Part shown: one piece after another, positions 41,552 to 50,343 of the stretch
Numbering within the stretch: the first letter of the stretch is position 1
Layout of the letters: each line of letters starts with the position of its first letter
Source of the DNA: Solirubrobacterales bacterium
GTDB lineage: Bacteria > Actinomycetota > Thermoleophilia > Solirubrobacterales > Solirubrobacteraceae
NCBI GenBank assembly: GCA_027315115.1
Contig: DAHUYQ010000045.1
Coordinates: 1-64,000, forward strand
DNA: 64,000 nucleotides
Direction of reading: 5' to 3'
Program-made: the position numbers and the translations under genes
Notes under the pieces: model-generated
The model's database searches: none
The model's input: the letters and a program-made list of their open reading frames with translations, nothing else
What the model was told of the DNA's origin: nothing

Positions 41552-43186
41552 CTACCCTCGCCCGTTCTCGGCGTAGGTGTCGGGGAGGTCGTTCTCGAAG
41601 AGGATCACATCTCCCCGGCGCCTGATCTGGCCGAGCAGGCCGGTCGCCTGCGCCAGGTCGGCGACCACGTGCACGCTCTCGGCGTTCATGCCCGCCGCGA
41701 TCAGGCCCTCGTGGATCGGCCGGGTGCGGCGGCGGCCGACCAGCACCACGAGATCGCAGACCGCCGCGGCCTGCTCGCCGAAGCGCCGGTTGAGCTGCTC
41801 TTCCAGCTCGCCGAGCTCGACCATGCCCGGGGTCACCAGCAGCCGGCGCGTTGCTTCGTGGTCGCGCAGCACCTCCAGCGCGGCGGCGGCGCCGTCCGGG
41901 TTGGAGTTGTAGGCGTCGTCGATCACGACCACGCCCGCGGCGGCGTTGTGGATCGGCGCCAGGCGATGCTCGGGCGCGCTGACACCGGCCAGCGCGCGTG
42001 CGGTCGCCTCGGGCGCGATGTCAAGCGCCCGGCCGACCGCGACCGCCGCGAGCATGTTGTAGACGTTGTGGCGCCCGAGAAGCTGCGCGGAGATGTGGAT
42101 GCTCTGCCCGCCGTCGAGACTCACGTCCAGCTCGGTGCGCCCGCCGACCAGCGCGATGCTCGTGGCCCGCACCTGGGCATCGGGATTGTCGATTCCGAAC
42201 AGGGCGACCGGCGCGTGCGAGCGGGCTGCGATCGCCAGGCAGCGCGGGTCGTCGGCGTTGGTGATCAGACGTCCGTCGGAGGGCAGCGCCTCCATCAGCT
42301 CCGCCTTGGCCGCCTCGATCGCCTCGATCGAGCCCAGCCGCTCCAAGTGCATCGGCCCGATCGCGGTGATCACCCCGATCTTTGGCGAGACCAGCTCGCA
42401 CAGCTCGGCGATGTCGCCGCGGCGAAACATGCCCATCTCCGCCACGAAGGCCCTGTGCCGGGGCTGCAGATGCTCGTTGATCGTGCGCACGATGCCGAGG
42501 TAGCTGTTGAAGCTCGCGGGCGTGACCAGGGTGGGACGGTCGGCGTCGAGCACGGCGCCCACGCAGAACTTGGTGCTCGTCTTGCCGTAGCTGCCGGTGA
42601 TGCCCACCACCAGCGGGTCCACGCGCGCCAGCGTCCGCCGCGCGTTGCTCACGAACCGCCGGTTGACCGCAGCCTCCACCGGTCGCAGCGCGAAGTTGGC
42701 GGCGGTCATGACCAGGGGCGCCAGCGCGAAGAGCAGCAGGGCGACGCCGAGCAGGATCGCGATGCCGGGCGCTTTCACCCCCAGGGCGGCGCCCGCGATC
42801 GCAGCCGCCGCGACGAGCGCCGACGGCGCCAGCGCGAGCGCGAACAGGCGCTTGGCGCGGGCGGTGAAGACCAGCGGCTTGGCCGCCGGCCGCCGCCAGT
42901 CACGCGGCCCGAGGGCCCCGATCGGCGCGCTGATCGCCAGCAGCGCTCCCCCTACCCATCCCTGTCCAACCCAGATGTTCGCCACCCCCGCGGCGTACAG
43001 CGCGCCAACCGAGATCAGCTCCAGCGGCGCAATCAGCTCTCCGCGACGGCGCAGCCACAGGATCAGGCGCGCCGACTCGTAGTGCTCGATCTGCAGCAGG
43101 TGCAGCAGCCGGTGCTGAAGGCCGGCCATTCGCACGGCCAGCGCGAGGATCGCAAGCGCGGCCGCCGCCGCGGCGAAGGTGCTCAC
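41552..43186 (-). CDS. MurF-like Mur ligase with N-terminal membrane domain
   Basis: 544 residues. The first 170 contain about four membrane helices. The rest is a Mur ligase: P-loop GITGSYGKTSTK, FVAEMGMFRRGDI, TAIGPMHLERLGS, the GRHNVYNMLAA motif and VVIDDAYNSNPDGA. MurF adds D-Ala-D-Ala to the UDP-MurNAc tripeptide, fitting the two ddl genes nearby. The membrane anchor is not typical of MurF, so a related amide ligase acting at the membrane is possible. ATGA overlap with the hydrolase gene upstream. Confidence 0.85.
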   Translation of the reverse strand: MSTFAAAAAALAILALAVRMAGLQHRLLHLLQIEHYESARLILWLRRRGELIAPLELISVGALYAAGVANIWVGQGWVGGALLAISAPIGALGPRDWRRPAAKPLVFTARAKRLFALALAPSALVAAAAIAGAALGVKAPGIAILLGVALLLFALAPLVMTAANFALRPVEAAVNRRFVSNARRTLARVDPLVVGITGSYGKTSTKFCVGAVLDADRPTLVTPASFNSYLGIVRTINEHLQPRHRAFVAEMGMFRRGDIAELCELVSPKIGVITAIGPMHLERLGSIEAIEAAKAELMEALPSDGRLITNADDPRCLAIAARSHAPVALFGIDNPDAQVRATSIALVGGRTELDVSLDGGQSIHISAQLLGRHNVYNMLAAVAVGRALDIAPEATARALAGVSAPEHRLAPIHNAAAGVVVIDDAYNSNPDGAAAALEVLRDHEATRRLLVTPGMVELGELEEQLNRRFGEQAAAVCDLVVLVGRRRTRPIHEGLIAAGMNAESVHVVADLAQATGLLGQIRRRGDVILFENDLPDTYAENGRG

Positions 43187-43977
43187 GCGGCCCGGCCCTC
43201 GCCGATGAAGTGCCGCGCGATCGTCGCGAACTGCTTGGGCTGGTCGAGGTAGCTGAAGTGGCCGGCGCCCGGGAAGACCACGAGGCCGGCGTCCGGGATC
43301 AAGCGCTCCATCTGGTGTGCGTCGTCGAGCGGCGTCGCGGTGTCCTGTTCTCCCCAGATCAGCAGCGTGGGGGCCTTCACCGCCGGCATCAGATCGCGCA
43401 GATCGGAGTTCACGAGGCGCACGAACGTGGGTCGCATCTGCGGGGAGGCCGCCGCGTAGTCCGCGGAGGCGGCCCTGCCCACCAGCAGGTCGCGCAGCCT
43501 GGCTCCGGGGGCGCCGAGCAGGCGCGCGGCGTGCTTTCCGACCTTGGCCATCGCGACCTTTCGATAGTAGGTGAAGCCGCGTTTTGGCTTGATGCCGGCG
43601 CTGTCGACCAGGATCATCCGCGAGACCCGCCTCGGCTCGGCGGCGGCCATCGCGATCGCCACCCGGCCGCCGTTGGAGTGCCCGATCAGCGCCGCGGGCG
43701 AGTCGATCGCGACCGCGTCCATGAAGCTGGAAAGGAAGCGGCGGTAGTCCTCAACCCCCCACGCCGCCGGCGGCGGCTGGCTCTCGCCGAACCCGGGCAG
43801 GTCCAGCGCGTGCACCTCGGCGATGTCCCGGAGCGCGCGCACGATGGAGAGCACCGTCTCGATGCTCGAGCCCCAGCCGTGCAGGACAACCACGGGAGGG
43901 CCAGCGCCCTCGCGCATGTGCCTGACGCGCAGGCCGCCGATCTCGGTGAAGCTCGCCTGGAGCTCGGTCGAGTTCAT
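43183..43977 (-). CDS. alpha/beta hydrolase
   Basis: 264 residues. Oxyanion-hole region VVLHGWGSS, nucleophile Ser101 in GHSNGG, acid Asp in WGEQDTATP and His240 in PGAGHFSYL: a complete catalytic triad. It resembles small ester/thioester hydrolases. It is coupled to the downstream Mur ligase by an ATGA overlap, so envelope-related esters are possible but not shown. The sequence before the ATG is C-rich on this strand and lacks a ribosome-binding site. Confidence 0.88.
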   Translation of the reverse strand: MNSTELQASFTEIGGLRVRHMREGAGPPVVVLHGWGSSIETVLSIVRALRDIAEVHALDLPGFGESQPPPAAWGVEDYRRFLSSFMDAVAIDSPAALIGHSNGGRVAIAMAAAEPRRVSRMILVDSAGIKPKRGFTYYRKVAMAKVGKHAARLLGAPGARLRDLLVGRAASADYAAASPQMRPTFVRLVNSDLRDLMPAVKAPTLLIWGEQDTATPLDDAHQMERLIPDAGLVVFPGAGHFSYLDQPKQFATIARHFIGEGRAA

Positions 43978-44025
43978 GGGGGGAAGGTTATGGGGGATGC
44001 GGTTTCGGAGCGCCTCGCCCAGGGC

Positions 44026-44031
44026 TATAGT
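44026..44031 (+). promoter_or_regulatory. candidate -10 element for a leaderless channel transcript
   Basis: TATAGT lies ten bases before the ATG at 44041, with no ribosome-binding site between. Transcription would start at or next to the ATG, which is common in actinobacteria. The -35 is not obvious. Confidence 0.4.
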
Positions 44032-44040
44032 CGCCAGTGC

Positions 44041-44715
44041 ATGAGGGCGATGACCGCGCCGCGGGGCACGGATGAGGAGGCCGGCTACCGGTACGGGGCC
44101 GTCCTTGCGATCCTCCTCGTCCTTGTCGCCTTCGCGATCATCGCGCCGAGTGCGACCTGGTCGCGCGTGGTCGGCTTCAGCCTCGACGTCGCCGCCCTGA
44201 CGGCTGCGGTGGCGACCTCCCGCAGCGCCCCCGCCGCCCGCGGCCGCCGCGCGACCGCGGTGGTCGCGTTCGGCGTCGCGCTGATCGTCGCGATCGGCGC
44301 CAAAGCGATCCCGGTCGCGGTCACCTTCGCGCTCAGCGGGCTGGTCACCGCCGCGATCCCCGTCGCGCTGGCGGGCGGGCTGCTGCGGCTGCTGCGCGAC
44401 CGCGGCGTCACCGTCCAGGCGGTCGCGGGCGCGCTCAGCGTCTACCTGCTCGTAGGTCTGCTGTTCGCGTGGACGATCGGGTTCGTGGCCAAGGTCCACG
44501 GCGGCCGCTACTTCACCCAGCAGAGCGACGTGGACACCAGCAGCGCGACCTATTACAGCTTCACGGTGATGACCACCACCGGGCTCGGTGACCTCACCGC
44601 GGCCACGCAGATCGGCCGGGCGCTGGCCGTGCTGGAGATGCTCGTGGGCCAGATCTACGTGGTGGTAGTGATCGGGCTGCTGGTGGGCAGCGTCGCCGGG
44701 CGGCGGCGGGGCTGA
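44041..44715 (+). CDS. potassium-channel-like membrane protein
   Basis: 224 residues with about six hydrophobic segments. The last two flank a pore loop ending MTTTGLGDLTAA. This is an Ion_trans_2-type pore, but the selectivity filter is TTGLGD where potassium channels have T-V-G-Y-G-D. No ligand-binding domain is attached. It diverges from the hydrolase gene. Ion selectivity needs testing; the Leu for Tyr in the filter could change it. Confidence 0.8.
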   Translation: MRAMTAPRGTDEEAGYRYGAVLAILLVLVAFAIIAPSATWSRVVGFSLDVAALTAAVATSRSAPAARGRRATAVVAFGVALIVAIGAKAIPVAVTFALSGLVTAAIPVALAGGLLRLLRDRGVTVQAVAGALSVYLLVGLLFAWTIGFVAKVHGGRYFTQQSDVDTSSATYYSFTVMTTTGLGDLTAATQIGRALAVLEMLVGQIYVVVVIGLLVGSVAGRRRG

Positions 44716-44772
44716 TCGTGCCCGCACGCGCCGGGCGCGTGCGGCGCTGGCTGCTTGCGATCCGTGCCTACC

Positions 44773-44812
44773 GGCTTTCAAAGCAAATGGGGCTTTCGTT
44801 TGAAAGCGAACG
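44773..44812. repeat. 40-bp element, copy 1 (downstream of fic)
   Basis: Contains CTTTCAAAGCAAATGG and, eight bases on, CGTTTGAAAG, forming a near-perfect inverted repeat. A second copy sits at 45737-45776, immediately upstream of the fic start, so the broken fic gene lies between two copies in the same orientation. Confidence 0.75.
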
Positions 44813-44819
44813 TGCACCC

Positions 44820-45729
44820 CTATCGTCGCCGGCGATCGACGAGCGGCGCGCGCGTGCCCCGCAGCGCATCGAGCACCTCGGGCGCGAGGTAGACCTTGCC
44901 CCACTGGCGACCGGTCATCCCGCTGAGGATGCCTGCTCGCATGAGATCTGAGATCGCCGCCCGCGCGGTCGGGTCGCTCACCTCCAGGCGCCGCGCCACC
45001 CCCGCGGCGGTGAGGTACGGGGTCGCGAACAGCGCGTCCGCGAGCCGGAGCGTCGCGGGCCGGCCCTTCGATGCCAGCAGCAGCGCGCGGCAGCGCGCCC
45101 GCAGCTCGATGAGGCGCTTCGCGTCCCTCGCCGCCTCGCTCGCCTGCGCGCGCACGCCGTCGAGGAAGTAGCACAGCCAGGCATCCCAGTCGCCATGGTG
45201 CTCACCCGCGTCGACAGCTCGTAGCAGTCGGCGCTCGTGCGCTCGAAATGCGCGGACAGGTAGAGCAGCGGCTGCGGAAGCGTCCCCCGCCGGCGCAGCA
45301 GCAGCGGGATCAGCAGGCGGCCGACGCGGCCGTTGCCCTCGGCGAACGGCCTGATCGCTTCGAACTGATAGTGCATGAGCGCGGCCTGCACCAGCAGCGG
45401 CAGCCCGTCCTCGCGCAGGAAGCGCTCGAGATCGCGGAGCGCCTCGCGCATCTGGAGAGGCGGCGGAGGCGCGTAGGTCCCTTCCTCGATGGCGCCGCCC
45501 GACCACCCGACGAAGCTCTGGCTGGCGCGAAACCTGCCGGGCAAGCTTTCGCGTTCGCGAACGCCACGCATCAGCCGCTCGTGCAGATCACGGATCAGAC
45601 GCAGGCTGAGCGGACGCCGGCGCCCCAGGCTGGAGAGGCCGAGAACGTGCGCCTGGATGTGGTTGCGCACCTCGTGCACCTCGCGATGAGCTCGCCGGGC
45701 GCGCGTGCCGTGAACTGCTTGCGCTCCAT
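44820..45729 (-). pseudogene. broken Fic-domain protein gene
   Basis: A Fic protein is recognisable only by joining frames. An ATG at 45729 begins MERKQFTARAPGELIA and must shift near 45690 to reach the HREVHEVRNHIQAHV segment. That frame runs through HYQFEAIRPFAEGNGRVGR to HFERTSADCY. A second shift near 45220 is needed to enter LLRAVDAGEHHGDWDAW and the C-terminal winged helix. The Fic motif HPFx(D/E)GNGRxxR has Arg instead of the catalytic His. Two frameshifts plus loss of the catalytic residue indicate an inactive AMPylase. Confidence 0.8.
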
Positions 45730-45736
45730 GCAGACA

Positions 45737-45776
45737 GCCTTTCAAAGCAAATGGACATTTCGTTTGCAAGCCCCGG
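45737..45776. repeat. 40-bp element, copy 2 (upstream of fic)
   Basis: Shares CTTTCAAAGCAAATGG and TTTCGTTTG with copy 1 at 44773-44812. It lies eight bases upstream of the fic start and includes its likely ribosome-binding site (AAAGG on the minus strand). It could therefore act as an operator. Confidence 0.75.
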
Positions 45777-45782
45777 TGAACC

Positions 45783-46730
45783 TCAGCCGGATGCGTCGGC
45801 ACCCTCGGCCCCGCCGGCCCCGGCAGCCCCACCAGCCCCGGCAGCCCCACCAGCCCCGCCAGCCCCACCGGCCCCGGCAGCCCCGCCGTCCGCGCCGGGG
45901 CCCCGACCGGCGCGCGCCTCCGCCTCATGGGCAGCGATTCGCGCGCGGCGGTACTCGTTGACCACGATGTCGGTGAGCTCCTCGACCGAGGTCTCGACGG
46001 TCGGCTTGTCCAACGCGATCTCGCCGTCCTGGATCATGCTGACGCGGTCGCACGCTTCCAGCACGTGGACGTAGTTGTGGAGGATCATGATGATCGAGAC
46101 CCGGCCCTCGGCCTTCAGGCGCGCGACCAGGTCGAGGATCATCGCCCCCTCCTTTGCGCCCATCGCCGCCAACGGCTCGTCGAGCAGCAGGATGTCCGCG
46201 TCGGAGTTGACTGTGCGCGCGACCGCGATCGCCTGGCGCTGGCCGCCGGAGAGACGCGCGACCGCGACGTCGATGCGGGGAATGTTGATCCCGATCTCGT
46301 CCAGCGCGGCGCGCGCCTGCCGCTTCATCTGCCTGTTGGCAAGCAGCGGCAACGGACGGTGGACGAGCTCGCGCCGCAGGAAGAGGTTGTGGTAGACGGA
46401 GAGTTCGTCGATCAGGGCGAGGTCCTGGTAGACGGTGTCGATGCCCTTGCTGCGCGCGTCGTCGACGCTCCTTGGCTGGTAGGGCTGCCCGTGCAGGAAC
46501 ATCCGCCCGGAGTCCTGCTTCTGGAAGCCGCAGATGATCTTGATCAGCGTCGACTTGCCGGAGCCGTTGTCGCCGAGCAGGCCGAGCACCTCGCCCTTGC
46601 GCAGGTGCAGGCTCACGTCGCGCAGCGCCGTCACAGGCCCGAACCGCTTGGCGATGTGCTCGACGCGCAGCACGTCGTCGGGCGCCGATCTCGGTGGCAC
46701 GACGGGCAAGATCGGAGCCTGATCAGCCAC
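45783..46730 (-). CDS. sugar ABC transporter ATP-binding protein
   Basis: About 315 residues, one nucleotide-binding domain: Walker A GDNGSGKST, signature LSGGQRQA, Walker B ILLLDEPLAAMG (the usual catalytic Glu after the Asp is present) and switch His in MILHNY. It resembles one half of RbsA/XylG-type ATPases, so it probably works as a homodimer. The last 30 residues are a Gly/Ala repeat. The GTG start at 46730 overlaps the permease gene and has AGGGGG upstream. Confidence 0.92.
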   Translation of the reverse strand: MADQAPILPVVPPRSAPDDVLRVEHIAKRFGPVTALRDVSLHLRKGEVLGLLGDNGSGKSTLIKIICGFQKQDSGRMFLHGQPYQPRSVDDARSKGIDTVYQDLALIDELSVYHNLFLRRELVHRPLPLLANRQMKRQARAALDEIGINIPRIDVAVARLSGGQRQAIAVARTVNSDADILLLDEPLAAMGAKEGAMILDLVARLKAEGRVSIIMILHNYVHVLEACDRVSMIQDGEIALDKPTVETSVEELTDIVVNEYRRARIAAHEAEARAGRGPGADGGAAGAGGAGGAGGAAGAGGAAGAGGAEGADASG

Positions 46731-47847
46731 TTCGGTACCCCCTGCGGACGCGCTGCACATAGACATTGACGGTCATCGCGACGATGATCGCCAGGCCGAG
46801 ATAGAAGAGCTTGTAGTTGGCGTTGACCCCCTGCAGGATCAGCCCGTCCTGCAGCACGCCCAGGAACAGCGCCCCGATCAGCGCGCCGATCACGGTGCCA
46901 GAGCCGCCGGCCAGCAGCGTCCCGCCGATCACCGCCGAGGCGATCGCGAAGAACAGGATTTCGTTGGCGCCGGCCGGGTCGGGCTGAACCGAGCCGGCCC
47001 GCACGGCCTCCAGGACGCCCACCATCCCGGCGGTCAGAGCGCAGAGGATGAAGTTGCGCACCGTCACCAGCCTGACGCCGACGCCGGCCTCGGCTGCGCC
47101 GAGCTTGTTGGAGCCGATCGCGACCGTGTAGAGGCCCCAGCGGCTGAAGCTGAGCGTGACCTGCAGCACGATCACGATCACGAGCGCCCAGATCAGCTCA
47201 GAGTAGGTGCCGCCGCCGAAGACGTGGGCGAACGTGCTGATCTTGTTCACCGTTTCGGTGAGCACGACGTGATGGCCGTTGATCACATGGTCGACCTTCA
47301 CCTGGACCTGCTGGATCTGGGCGCCGGGCGTGTTCACCGGCGCGCCGTGGGAGATGATCAGCGTCAACCCCTCGAAGGTGAAGAGCATCCCCAGCGTGGT
47401 CACGAACGAGCTGATGCCGACGACCGCGACGAAGAACCCGTTCACGAAGCCGACCACCATGCAGCACAGCAGCGCGAGGATCACGCACGGCACGAGCGGG
47501 ATGCCGGCCGTGGAGAGCTTGTAGAAGATGAACGGCGCGATCAGGTACATCGCGCCGATCGAGAGGTCGATCTCGCCGAGGATCATCACGAACACCTCGC
47601 CCGCGGCGAGGATCGCCAGCGGCGCGAAGTACGGCAGCAGCGACTTGAAGTTGCTGCCGGTGAGGAAGGTGCTCGTGTTGATCGCGAAGTAGATCGCCGT
47701 CACGAGCGTGACGACGATGATGCTGCCCTCGCGCAACGAGAGAATCCGCGCCAGGAGCCCGTTGGTCTCGCTGGGGTGTGACCGGGCTCCCGGCCCCTCC
47801 GCGGTAGCCGGGCTGCCCGGCGCGGGTCCTCCTGTCACGCTGGCCAC
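46723..47847 (-). CDS. sugar ABC transporter permease
   Basis: 374-residue RbsC/XylH-like permease with about ten membrane helices. It has the conserved segment PYFAPLAILAAGEVFVMILG, GEIDLSIGAMY and a C-terminal AVIGGTLLAGGSGTVIGALI. It lies between the binding-protein and ATPase genes, which together form a complete importer with a single-domain ATPase. An unusually long periplasmic loop (about 175-215) contains a QVQVKVDHVINGHHV stretch. Confidence 0.92.
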   Translation of the reverse strand: MASVTGGPAPGSPATAEGPGARSHPSETNGLLARILSLREGSIIVVTLVTAIYFAINTSTFLTGSNFKSLLPYFAPLAILAAGEVFVMILGEIDLSIGAMYLIAPFIFYKLSTAGIPLVPCVILALLCCMVVGFVNGFFVAVVGISSFVTTLGMLFTFEGLTLIISHGAPVNTPGAQIQQVQVKVDHVINGHHVVLTETVNKISTFAHVFGGGTYSELIWALVIVIVLQVTLSFSRWGLYTVAIGSNKLGAAEAGVGVRLVTVRNFILCALTAGMVGVLEAVRAGSVQPDPAGANEILFFAIASAVIGGTLLAGGSGTVIGALIGALFLGVLQDGLILQGVNANYKLFYLGLAIIVAMTVNVYVQRVRRGYRSG

Positions 47848-47850
47848 CGT

Positions 47851-48987
47851 CTAGGCCGGTGTGCCTGCCGGAATCGCCACGACTTTGACTTCTGAGGTCG
47901 TCCCCTCGTAGCGGCTCTTGGATTCGACGTACGGCTTGACGGTTTCCTTGTCCAGGAACTTCAGACCGGTGTCCACCTCGGCCGGCCCCGTCAGCGACCC
48001 GGAGACCTGCCATTGGAAGAGCTGCAGGACCGGCAGGAACCCCTGCAGGTAGGGCTGCTGGTCGATCGTGAATTCGATGTTGCCTTCCTTGAGCAGCTTC
48101 TGCGTGCCTTCGGTCAGATCGAAGCCCCCTGCCTTGACGCCCTTGGCCGCGAGGCCGAACTTCTGCATCACGCGCGCAAGGCTTTCGGTGGAGCCCCCGT
48201 CGACCGCGTACATCCCCTTCGTGTTTTTGTGGCCGGTCCAATACGCTTCGATGGTCGAGAGCTCGCCCGGCACCGCTGCGCCTGTGGCCACCGTGTGGAC
48301 GGTGATCGGCGCGCCCGATGCCTTGATCGCGGCTTCCGCGCCTTCGATCCGGGGCTGCAGGTTGGCCGAGCCCGGCGTCGCGATGAACAACGCGACTTCG
48401 CCGGACTTCACCGCCGCGACGATCCGCTGCCCCATCCTTTCGCCGGCCAGCCGCAGGTCCTGGCCGATGTAGGAAAGCCTCTTGTTGGTGGGCGCGTCGG
48501 CGTTGTAGGCCACCACGGGGATGCCGGCCTTCAGCGCCGATTCGACCGGCGCGTTGAAGGCGTGCAGGTCGACCAGCGCGACCGCGATCCCGTCGGCGCC
48601 GCTGGAGATGGCGGTGTTGATCGCGTTGACCATCTGGTTGACGTTGCTGCTTTCCGACCCCGTCCACTGGTAGGAGCAGCCGAGCAGCTTGCAGGCGTCC
48701 GCGAGCCCGTACTGGGTCGGGACGAAGAACGTGTTCGTAGTTACGTGATTTACCACCACGAATTTGTACTTGGGGTGTTTGCCGAAAACTTCATCAGAGG
48801 TGTTGCTGCCACTGGACGCGCTGGAGCCGCAGGCCGCCAGCAGAGAACTCACGCCCCCGACCGCGGCGCCCGTGATCGCGGTCCGGCGCAGAAACGCCCG
48901 CCGATCGAACCCGGGTCTGAGCGCCTCAGACTGGTCAGATTGACCGGAGCGTTCGGCCTCTGCGAAGCGCTCCTCGATCTCTGTCAT
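47851..48987 (-). CDS. sugar ABC transporter substrate-binding lipoprotein
   Basis: 378 residues. A twin-arginine-like RRAFLRRTAITG and the lipobox LLAACG (Cys53) indicate Tat export and lipidation. The mature part is a type I periplasmic-binding fold like RbsB (VAVALVDLHAFNAPVES, IPVVAYNADAPTNKRLSYIG). The ATG at 48987 has GAGGAGG upstream. It diverges from the galT-galK operon across about 210 bp, so galactose or a galactoside is a reasonable guess for the substrate. Confidence 0.92.
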   Translation of the reverse strand: MTEIEERFAEAERSGQSDQSEALRPGFDRRAFLRRTAITGAAVGGVSSLLAACGSSASSGSNTSDEVFGKHPKYKFVVVNHVTTNTFFVPTQYGLADACKLLGCSYQWTGSESSNVNQMVNAINTAISSGADGIAVALVDLHAFNAPVESALKAGIPVVAYNADAPTNKRLSYIGQDLRLAGERMGQRIVAAVKSGEVALFIATPGSANLQPRIEGAEAAIKASGAPITVHTVATGAAVPGELSTIEAYWTGHKNTKGMYAVDGGSTESLARVMQKFGLAAKGVKAGGFDLTEGTQKLLKEGNIEFTIDQQPYLQGFLPVLQLFQWQVSGSLTGPAEVDTGLKFLDKETVKPYVESKSRYEGTTSEVKVVAIPAGTPA

Positions 48988-49198
48988 ATCTGCCTCCTCG
49001 ATTGTGCAGATCGCGGGCGCACGCCGCCCGCTGCTTTCTGACTGCGATATAGCGTCGCGCGTCGCGGCACGCGAGTCAACCCACAGCCCTGCGGCAATCC
49101 CGCAATCACGGTCAGGGAAACTACCCGCTTGGCGGAAATGCAATCCACCGCGGTCAGCCTTCGATCCGGCGCCGGATGCCGCGTGTACCCTCAATGCG

Positions 49199-49435
49199 AT
49201 GCAGGCAGACAATCCGCAGACGGGCGGCGCGGACTCACCCCGGAACGCCGCCGGGACACGCAGCGAAGCTGACAGTCAGCCCGATGACACAGCGCGGCCC
49301 CCCATCGGCGGCGCGAGCAGGGTCGGAGAGCGCGAGGAGCGCGTGGGACCACTGCTGCTGGACCGCTACGTCAAGGACGACCGACGCACGCTGCTGCTCT
49401 ACAGGCACGCCGACGGCGAGGCGAGCGGGACGTGA
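49199..49435 (+). CDS. small protein coupled to galT
   Basis: 78 residues; polar first half and a C-terminal block VGPLLLDRYVKDDRRTLLLY that looks structured and conserved. The stop TGA overlaps the galT GTG start (GTGA), which supports real translation of this frame. No signal peptide or membrane helix. Function unknown. Confidence 0.6.
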   Translation: MQADNPQTGGADSPRNAAGTRSEADSQPDDTARPPIGGASRVGEREERVGPLLLDRYVKDDRRTLLLYRHADGEASGT

Positions 49436-50343
49436 CGGAGCTGCGCTTCAACGAGCTGCGCGGCGAGCAGGTCGATTACGCCATCCACCGCCAGGACCGC
49501 ACGTTCCTGCCGGACCGCGAGCACTGCCCGCTGTGCCCGACCAGGCCCGGCGGGCCGCCCACCGAGATCCCGTTCCCCGCCTTCGAGATCGCGGTCTTCG
49601 AGAACCGCTTCCCGGCCTTCCAGGCGCCGCTCGGCGCGGCCGAGGTGGTCGTCTACACCGACCAGCACGAAGGCAGCTTCGGCTCGCTGCCCGCGCAGCG
49701 CGCGCGGGATCTGATGTGGGTCTGGCGGCACCGCTACCTGGAGCTCGGCGCACGCGAGGACGTCGAGTACGTGTTCATCTTCGAGAACCGCGGCGTGGAG
49801 GTCGGCGTCACGCTGCACCACCCCCACGGCCAGATCTACGCCTTTCCCTTCCTGCCGCCGGTGGCGTCGCAGGAGATCGCCGCCGACGAGCGCCTCGGCG
49901 GCTGCGGGCTCTGCCGCCTGCTGGCCGGCGAGCTGCGGGATGGGCGCAGGGTGCTCTTCGAGAACGACGCGGTCGTCTGCTACGTGCCCTACGCGGCGCG
50001 CTGGCCCTACGAAGCGCACGTGGTGCTGCGCGAGCACCGGCCCAGCCTGGGCGACTGCCAGCGCCGCGAGCTGGAGCCGCTGGCCGACGCGCTGCAACGG
50101 CTGACCAGGGGCTATGACGCGCTCTTCGCGCGCCCCTTTCCCTACATGATGGTCGTCCATCAGGCCCCCACAGACGGGAGCGAGCGCGGCCACCTGCACG
50201 TCGAGCTCTACACGCCGCTGCGCACCGCCACGAAGCTCAAGTACCTCGCCGGATCCGAGCAGGGGGCGGGCACGTTCATCTCCGACACGCTCCCGGAGGA
50301 GTCCGCCGCCGCGCTGCGGGAGGCGATCTCCCGTGCCGGCTGA
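49432..50343 (+). CDS. galT: galactose-1-phosphate uridylyltransferase
   Basis: 303 residues, Leloir pathway. Active-site HHPHGQ (His of HPHGQ at about 130-134) and the Zn-type HCPLC near residue 31 are present, as is a second half with [11 protein letters not shown] and [14 protein letters not shown] start, coupled to the upstream small ORF; its end overlaps galK by 11 bp. It exchanges UMP between UDP-glucose and Gal-1-P. Confidence 0.94.
   Translation: MTELRFNELRGEQVDYAIHRQDRTFLPDREHCPLCPTRPGGPPTEIPFPAFEIAVFENRFPAFQAPLGAAEVVVYTDQHEGSFGSLPAQRARDLMWVWRHRYLELGAREDVEYVFIFENRGVEVGVTLHHPHGQIYAFPFLPPVASQEIAADERLGGCGLCRLLAGELRDGRRVLFENDAVVCYVPYAARWPYEAHVVLREHRPSLGDCQRRELEPLADALQRLTRGYDALFARPFPYMMVVHQAPTDGSERGHLHVELYTPLRTATKLKYLAGSEQGAGTFISDTLPEESAAALREAISRAG

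Noticed and set aside
44718-44951. Small plus-strand frame downstream of the channel gene
   Set aside because: It spans the 40-bp repeat element and runs antisense into the fic remnant; no supporting start signal or motif.
45783-45961. Pro/Ala-rich plus-strand frame opposite the ABC ATPase tail
   Set aside because: It is the antisense of the Gly/Ala repeat and has no independent start or motif.
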